DNA of 64,000 bases from Cacajao melanocephalus (lineage: Eukaryota; Chordata; Mammalia; Primates; Pitheciidae). Below, piece by piece: positions 57,301 through 64,000 of the stretch; position 1 is the stretch's first letter, and the number at the start of each line of letters is the position of its first letter. Position numbers and translations under genes: made by a program. The DNA lies in the NCBI GenBank assembly GCA_963573385.1, contig CAUYLG010071320.1, forward strand, positions 105,310-169,309, given 5' to 3'. The notes beneath the pieces are model-generated. The model was not told the DNA's origin, did no database searches, and worked only from the letters and a program-made list of their open reading frames with translations.

Positions 57301-59557
57301 GTCTGAATTCCTTCCTGGGATCCCCACTTCAATCTCCTAAATGGCTTTTAAATGTGCATCCATAAAGTTTAACTTTTTATGTTGTAACATCCATCTGACA
57401 AATGCATAATGCTATGTATACACCATTACAGGATTAGACAGAATAGTTTGCTCGTTTCACTTATTCAACCTTCTCCACTCCCCAAGAACCCTTGTCAGCA
57501 ACTGATCTTTTTGTTTCTATTGATTTGCCTTTTGCAGAATATCTTACAGTTTAAACCATAAAGTATGTAGCCCTTTCAGACTTTTTTTCACTTAACAACT
57601 TGTATTTAAGTTTTATCTTTCCATGGCTCTAAAGCTATTTTTTGTTTTAATCACTGAATAATATTCCATTGCATGGATGCATGCAAACCATGACCATTTG
57701 TTTATCTGTTCACCTATTGGACAACTTGATTGCTTCCAGTTTCCAATTATGAATAATGCCTTTATAAGCATTTATGTACAGTTTTTATGTGTACAAAAGT
57801 TTTCAAATCAGTTGGGTAAATATATATATGCACAAAGGTTAGATCTTATATTAGAAATAAACTGCCAAGCTGTTTTCTAAGGTGGCTGTGCCATTGGAAG
57901 ACAGCAACCACCATAAATGAGTGAAAAGTACTTTTTGCTCCTCAACCTCACAAGCATTTGGTTTTGTCAGTTTGAAAGAGTGTTCAGTCCTTCTAGTAGG
58001 GTAATTAATATAGTGGTATTTCATTGTTATTTTAATTTGTAATTCCCTCATGAAAAATATTATAAACTTTCCTAATTTTCTATCTATATATCTTCTTGAG
58101 ATTTTATTCAGATCTTTTGCCCATTTTTTAATCAGGTTGTTTGCATATTGGTAAGTTTTGAGGGTTTTAAAAAATATTTTGAATACAAATTATCAGTTTC
58201 AGGATTTATAAGTACTTTTTATCCAGTCCATGGCTTATCTTTTCCTTTGCTTAAAAGTACCTTTCACAGAAAAGAGGTTTTAAATATCAACACATCAATT
58301 GTTTTCTTTCACGGATTGTTCTTTTGATATTGTGTCTAAAAACTGATGCTCAAATTCAAAGTTACCTAGATACTTTCTTATGTTTTATTCTAGAAGTTTT
58401 CAAGGTTTGCAAGTTTTGTAGTTTAGCATTTAGATTTAAGGTCCTATTTGAGTTAATTTTTGCAAAAGTTATAAGGCTGGTATGTAGGATTACATTTTGC
58501 ATATGGATTTCCAATTGTCCCAGCTTGATTTGCTTAAAAACTATACTATTTGCATTGAAATGTTTTTGCTGCTTTATCAAGGATCAGGGTGCCCATATCT
58601 GGACTCCTTGTTCTGTTCCATTTATCTATGATGTTTATCCTTTGTCCAGTACCATGATGTGTAGTTTACAGTTGGCTGTTCAGTAAACTTGAAGCAGAGT
58701 ATTTCAGTCCCCAAGTTTTGTTGTTCTTCAGTGTTGTGTTAGCAATTGTAGAAATCTCACCTTTTCATATACTCTTTAGCTCAGTTTGTCAGTATCTACC
58801 AAATAGTTGCTGGGATTTTTATTGGGCTTGCATTGAATGTGTCATACATATAGATGCTGTGTATGCTTTGTTAGGTTTATGACAGTATTTCATTTTTGAG
58901 GAGGGATGCTAACAATATTGGTATTGTTTTTTAAACTTCAAATTCCAATTGTTTGTAATAATTGTTTGTATATAGGAAGGTAATTGGCATTTGTCTATTG
59001 GCCTTATGTCCTGAAACTTTGCTATAATCCCTTATTTGTTCCAGAAATATTTTTTGTCGGTTACTTGAGATTTCTGTATAGACAATCACAGCATCTGTGA
59101 ACAGTTTTATTTCTTCCTTCTCAATCTGCATACTGGTTATTTTCTTTTCCTCTTATTTCACTAGCTAAGACTTCCAGTGTAATGTTGATTGTAAGGGAAA
59201 GAAGGAATATCCTTATTTGTCCTTAATCTTAGGAGGAAACTAAACAGTTTAACTGTATATTTTTTCTCTACATGTTCTCTATCTATTTGAAGAAGTTCTC
59301 CCCTTTTCCTAGTTGGCTAAGAGTATTTATCATGAACAGGTGTTTGACTTTGTCAAGTGTTTTTTTCTGTGTCAATTGATTATAATTGCATAATTTCTTT
59401 TTTAGCTTGTTGATATGGATTATGTTATTTTCAAAAGTTAAACTAGCTTTGCATAACTGGAATAAATCTCACTTGGTCATGGTGTATAATTCTTTTTATG
59501 CTTTGTTAGATTTAATTTGCTGATGTGTTAAGGATTTTTGTATCTATGTTTTTCACA

Positions 59558-59766
59558 AGGTGGCAGGAAGTAGTGCCAAGGGAAGAAGAAAGAACCCCCT
59601 AAAAAATGATCAGATCTTGTGAAAATTCATTCACTATCACAAGAAAAGCATGAGGGAAACACCTCATGATTCAGTTAACTTTACCTGGTTTCTCTCTTCA
59701 CACATGGGGATTATGGGAATTGCAATTCAAGATTAGGTTTGGGTGGGAACACCAAGCCTAACAATA
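59558..59766 (-). mobile_element. MST/THE1-type LTR fragment, reverse strand
   Basis: The 5' part of a MaLR LTR, read on the minus strand. Plus-strand landmarks are 'gatcagatcttgtgaaaat', 'ctatcacaagaaaagcatg', 'catggggattatgggaatt' and 'caattcaagattaggttt'. L1 sequence resumes right after it. About 160 bp of the LTR 3' part is missing. Confidence 0.88.
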
Positions 59767-60839
59767 TTAGGAAGTGTTCCCTATATATTTTTTGTGGAAA
59801 ATTATTATTTCTTAAGTGTTTTGTGGAATTCACAAGTGAAGTCTGGGACTGCCGCTTTCTTCTTTGGAAGGTATTATTTATTCAAATTCTTTAATCAATA
59901 TATACCTATTCAGATTATCTATTGTGAGGATTTTGTAGTTTTTATCTTTCAAGGTATTGATTAATTTTATCAAAGTTATCAAATTAGTTGGCATAGAGTT
60001 GTCTGTAGCATTCCTTGATTATCCTTCTAATACCCATGAGATTGCTCTTCTATTTCTGATATTGGTAATTTTTATCTTCTATTTTTCCTGGTTAAAGTAC
60101 CTAGAGGTTTATCAATTTTATCAACCTCTTCAAAAAGGCAGATTTGTTTTTTTATTTTGTGTATTTTACTGATTTTAATTACATTAATTTCTTTGTTTTT
60201 TATTTCTTTGGATTGTTTTATGTTTAAATTACTCTCTGTTCTCTATTTTCCTAATATGGAACTTAGATGATTAACTTTAGGTCTTTCTTCTAATAAATGC
60301 ATTTAATGCTATAGATTTCCATCTATTCATTCGTTGCTGCATTTCACAATTTTTGATAAGTTGTATTTTCATTTTCATTTAATTCAAAACACTTTTTGAA
60401 TTCTCATGAGGCTTCTTTGACCACAGTGTTATTTAGAAATATGTTGAATTTGTATTCTTACTGATTTTTTGCCTCTTTGATCTAGTAATTAATGATAAAG
60501 CAGTGCTGAAGTCTCTAATAGTGGATTTATATATAAACAAATATTTTTTTATGTATTTTATGTCTTGGGTAATTAACCACATTATCATTATATAATACCT
60601 TCTTTATAACAAATAGTTTTCCTTGAAGTCTGCTTTGTCTGAAATTTATATAACTACTCCCGCTTTCTTTTGATTAGTATTAACATGGTATATCTTTTAA
60701 CTTACTCAATTCCTTATATTTATATTCTTATCATAATAGTTGGGTCTTGTTGGTTTTTCTCCCCCATTCTGACAATCTGTTTTTTAATTGATTTAAGTGA
60801 TTCACTTGTGTAGTGATTATTGATATAGTTGATTTAGTA

Positions 60840-61226
60840 TCTTGCTATTTTAATGTGTCCCTTAAAGTTAATATGTTGAAAACTTGATCCCCAATGTATT
60901 GGTGTTGGGAGGTAGAGCCTGTTGGGAGGTGGAGCCTAATGGGAGGTGTTTCGATCCTGTGAGCACCTGTCTCATGAGTGAATTAATGCTGTTATTACAA
61001 GAGTGGATTTGTTATAGGAGGAGTGAGTATCTTATATAAAGAATGAGTTAAGCCCCCTTTTGCCCTCTTTGCCCTCCCACCATGGGAGAATGCAGCAAGA
61101 AGGCCCTCAGAAGATGCCTGCCCCTCAGTGTGGACTTCCCAGCCTTGAGAACCATGAGCCAATATATTACTGCTCCTTATAAATTAGTCTGTGTTATTGT
61201 TATAGCAATTCAAAAGGACTAAGACA
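60840..61226 (+). mobile_element. MSTB-type solo LTR
   Basis: 'taatgtgtcccttaaagtt', 'cctaatgggaggtgtttcg', 'gctgttattacaagagtgg', 'gcagcaagaaggccctcag' and 'ttatagcaattcaaaagga' are MSTB landmarks, ending 'actaagaca' at 61,226. A 15-bp near-duplication ('gttgggaggt.gagcct') lies at 60,904-60,930. It sits within antisense L1M. Confidence 0.9.
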
Positions 61227-61420
61227 TATTTATTACATTTGTAACTATTTTCTATTTGTTGCTCTTTTTTCTTTTATTCTTCCCCCTTTCTGCCTTTTCT
61301 ACCTTCAAATGAACATTTTATGATTTCAATCTCTCCCCTCTTGCTATTCAATCATACTAAGATTTTGAGTTGTTGCCTTAAAATTTTGAAATATAATCAC
61401 AACTAATCTAGGTCCACTTT

Positions 61421-61689
61421 TAAATAGCAATGTATTACTTTATGTGTAATACAGATACTTTATAACCAGTGCTTTATGATTTGAATTAGGTAATTCAACT
61501 CAAATTTCTACTCCAAATTTGTTAAAGTCCTAATCCTTTTTTCTATTAAAAAAAAAATTATTCATTTTTTCCTTTGATTTTTAGTTCAGAAAGTTTCTAC
61601 TGACATGTCTATAAGCTAATTAATCCCCCCTCACCACCACATTTTGGTCATGCCAAGTCTACCAATGGACTCATTGAAGGCATGAACCC
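61421..61689. other. Unassigned DNA
   Basis: About 270 bp, nothing recognised. Confidence 0.3.
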
Positions 61690-62045
61690 TGAAAATCTGA
61701 GACAGGTCTCAGTTGATTTAGAAAGTTTATTTTGCCAAGGTTGAGGATATGTAGCCATGACACAGCCTCAGAAGGTCCTGATGACGTGTACCCAAAGTGG
61801 TCAGAGCACGGTTTGGTTTTATACATTTTAGGGAGACATGAGACATCAGTCAACATATGTGAGATGAACACTGGTTCTGTGTGGAAAGGCAGGACAACTC
61901 AAATTGGGGAGGAGGCTTCCAGGTCATAAGAGACAAATGGTTACATTCTTTTGAGTTTCTAATTAGCTTCTCCAAAGGAGGCAATCAGATATGCATTTAT
62001 CTCGATGAGTAGAGAAGTGACTTTGAATAGAATGGGAGGACATAC
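61690..62045 (-). mobile_element. ERV1-type LTR, reverse strand (copy B2)
   Basis: Plus-strand landmarks are 'ctgagacaggtctcagttg', 'aaagtttattttgccaagg' (AATAAA on the minus strand), 'gtcctgatgacgtgtaccc', 'acattttagggagacatga' and 'ggcaatcagatatgcattt'. The R/U5 block mirrors that of the LTR at 10,117-10,712. Only part of U3 seems to be present, so it is truncated. Confidence 0.75.
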
Positions 62046-63530
62046 TGATTAAAATAGTAATATTAATATATTTAACTGTGGTAATATTTCCTCTATAAAT
62101 TTAACCATTCATTTTAATTCATTTCCTCAGTGACTATTAGTGTGTAAAAATTCTGAGTTATTTTAATCATGGCTGATCTATTTATAAAATAATTATTAAA
62201 ATTTATTTTATTGCATAGTATACTTAGTGCTCAAGATCAGCTAGGAAGTGCTATTTCTGTTCCAATCAATAATCCCTGCCCCCACACTGCCCCGCCACTA
62301 CTTCAACCTTAATCATCTTGTCCTCTTCTCAGGAATGACATTACTGATACATGTTAGTTCTATTCACAGCTGTTGCCAGAACATGGAAAATCCCAACATT
62401 TCTTTCAGTTATACTATAACTATGCAGTACTTCACATTTATATAATATTGCTTACAATTCTGCCCCAAACTGGGATAACCACATTGCTAATAAGGAGCAT
62501 TAATATTGTCATGAGGAAAATTTGTGTCCATGGACTTTAAAAAAGACCAAAATGAAATGACAACATTTTTGACAATTAATATATGTGATTGACAACAAAA
62601 TGATTGTCAATTTTCAGGGAAAGCTAGAAATATTTTATACTTTATAAGTGTAAAAATTTTAAATGTGTATTTAAAAGTTTATACAATACAAATTTTACAA
62701 AATAAACATGTATCAGGTGGAGAGAATGCCTTTGTGGAGACTGCTTAGTTATTTGTTTCCTCTTTATCATTGGTATCTCGTACAAATTTCTGAAATGCTA
62801 ACTAAACGCTAACAAGAATTTAACTGAAACTTCCCAGAGAAGACTTCACTCTTGAAAGATATTGATAATGCCATATGAAAATGTTGACCTCTAAATGAAT
62901 TATCCTTTGCACAATGTAGATTAGCACAGGTTGGACATATTGGCATATTATAAAGTCAGGCAGTCACCATTCATAGTTAATATCTGCCTACAGTAATTAC
63001 TAAGCACTGGAAACCTAATTAAAGGAAAAGTGGCATGGCCGCTATTCTCGGAATGTTTCAATTCTTGAGAAAATAGAATCACATGAATCAATTTCAGGAA
63101 GAAGTGATAGGACAACAAGTACATATACAATATAGACCCCTCAGCTGCTGTTGGTGAAATTCCAGCTCCCATATAACTTCAATTATTTTAAATATATTTA
63201 AAATAGCATGATCAGTGAGGACAAATAGGTTTTCTTTTCTATTAAAAATATTTGTTTCAGTATAAATTCATTTCATATAGAAATGTTTCTATGTTGAAGG
63301 AACATGGAATAAAATGGTTTACTGCAAAATAAGGTATGATAATGTTGCTAATACATTGCAGATAACTTCTATCACAAAATCTAGTTCCCATCACAAAACT
63401 AGCTCTTATAATTATTTTCATTATAAAGAGGAGAGTGTATGGGATATGGCAAGGAAATAAGGAAACTGACATTTGTCTTGCCAGGTGCCTGCCTCTGAGC
63501 TGCAAACATTGATATGTATTACGGCATGGT
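62046..63530. other. Unassigned DNA
   Basis: About 1.5 kb with no gene or repeat recognised. Confidence 0.35.
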
Positions 63531-63532
63531 AT

Positions 63533-63650
63533 CCTCCCAACATGAACCTCTTAAGAGCAAGAACAGCATCTTAAAAAAATTTGTGTGCCTAGTGCTCTTA
63601 AGCATGATTTTCTAGTAAATGTTGGTTAAATAAATTAGCACATGAATGAC
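63533..63650 (+). mobile_element. L2 3' end
   Basis: 'gaacctcttaagagcaaga', 'tttgtgtgcctagtgctct' and 'agtaaatgttggttaaata' follow the L2 3' tail ('ctccttgagggcaggga', 'gtatccccagcgcctagc', 'aataaatgtttgttgaatg'). An ancient LINE remnant of about 120 bp. Confidence 0.6.
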
Positions 63651-63816
63651 TGGAGTGAAGTAATATGTAAATGAACATGCAAATAGAATAATTTTTGAAA
63701 GACAGAAGTTTTTGGAATATGGGAACCGAAGTTCAGAATGATAAAGTTGTATAATTTTTTACTTTTTTTTCCAAATGGAAAAACAACCTCCTGTCATTTG
63801 TTTTCTATTTGAAACT

Positions 63817-63870
63817 TTTATTTTATTTTATTTTATTTTATTTATTTATTTATTTTAATCTTTTTTTTTT
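63817..63870. repeat. (TTTTA)n/(TTTA)n simple repeat and poly-T
   Basis: TTTTA units pass into TTTA units and then a T run. Confidence 0.9.
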
Positions 63871-63968
63871 GAAAGAAAGAAAAAGAGAGGAAAGAAAGTG
63901 AGAGTGAAAGAAAGAAAAAAAAGAATGTACGAGAGAAAGAAAGAGGAAGAGAAAGAGGGAGAGAGAAC
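63871..63968. repeat. Purine tract (GAAA/GAGA)n
   Basis: About 98 bp that is nearly all purine on the plus strand, lying between a poly-T run and Alu sequence. Confidence 0.9.
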
Positions 63969-64000
63969 GGGATTCTTGTTCTATTGCCCAGGCTAGAATG
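63969..64000 (-). mobile_element. Alu 3' end, cut by the window edge
   Basis: 'gggattcttgttctattgc' followed by 'ccaggctagaatg' matches the reverse-complement Alu 3' end ('gggtcttgctctgttgcccaggc'). The rest lies beyond the window. Confidence 0.8.

Larger units (their letters stand above)
57340..61420 (-). mobile_element. L1M, antisense, about 3.5 kb of L1 after insertions
   Basis: A long antisense L1M runs from the 3' UTR (57,340) through ORF2. Landmarks are 'aatattccattgcatggat' near 57,659, 'gatcttttgcccatttttt' near 58,110, 'gggatttttattgggcttg' near 58,811, 'gtgttccctatatattttt' near 59,775, 'cagattatctattgtgagg' near 59,911 and 'ccttgaagtctgctttgtc' near 60,621. It was interrupted twice by MST LTR sequence, at 59,558 and 60,840. 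Frequent frameshifts remove all coding potential. Confidence 0.85.

Overview
The window is mammalian, and within mammals primate, most likely human, nuclear DNA. It is AT-rich and packed with interspersed repeats that mark a primate genome: Alu SINEs with their own target-site duplications, THE1/MST LTRs, a near-complete Tigger1, MADE1 elements, and many old L1M, MIR, L2 and MER5 copies. I recognise no known protein-coding gene, no functional RNA gene and no CpG island. Long reading frames in the window fall in repeats, in low-complexity DNA or in AT-rich sequence without splice or codon support. The window therefore looks intergenic, or like the inside of a very large intron. Family names were assigned by recognising the sequence, not by a database search, and most boundaries are good to about 5-30 bp. 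They are exact where a target-site duplication is given.

Layout. 1-5 kb: AT-rich DNA, then an L1 whose 5' part is inverted against its 3' part, interrupted by a THE1 LTR that itself holds a truncated Alu. 5-9 kb: mostly unassigned, with a GC-richer patch that has exon-like splice signals, and a MADE1. 9-14.3 kb: three LTR-like blocks, one of them a GC-rich reverse-strand block. 14.7-19 kb: two Alus, a 230-bp purine tract, a MER5A, and unassigned DNA. 19.0 kb: an 84-bp candidate coding exon, followed by an LTR-like repeat. 22-29 kb: MLT1, L1M, two reverse-strand LTRs, an Alu with a long GAAA tail, and a three-deep nest (LTR within Tigger-like within LTR). 29-38 kb: the emptiest part, with a MADE1 remnant, a MIR, short tandem repeats and a MITE-like element. 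38-43.5 kb: a probable old ERVL internal remnant invaded by a complete MSTA retroelement (LTR-internal-LTR). 43.5-50.5 kb: antisense L1, a solo LTR and a near-complete Tigger1 with a dead transposase. 53-55 kb: a 7SL-like monomer, an MST LTR, an L1 3' end and two adjacent MER5 elements. 55-61.4 kb: Alus and long antisense L1M that took up two MST LTRs. 61.7-64 kb: a reverse-strand LTR, an L2 tail and a partial Alu at the window edge.

Nothing here works together as a pathway or operon. The structure is a record of successive insertions, and several TSD-supported nestings give their order. The leads most worth testing are the phase-matched candidate exon at 19,033-19,116 and the weaker candidates at 5,409-5,517 (+) and 17,469-17,541 (-). 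I found no convincing new biological system.
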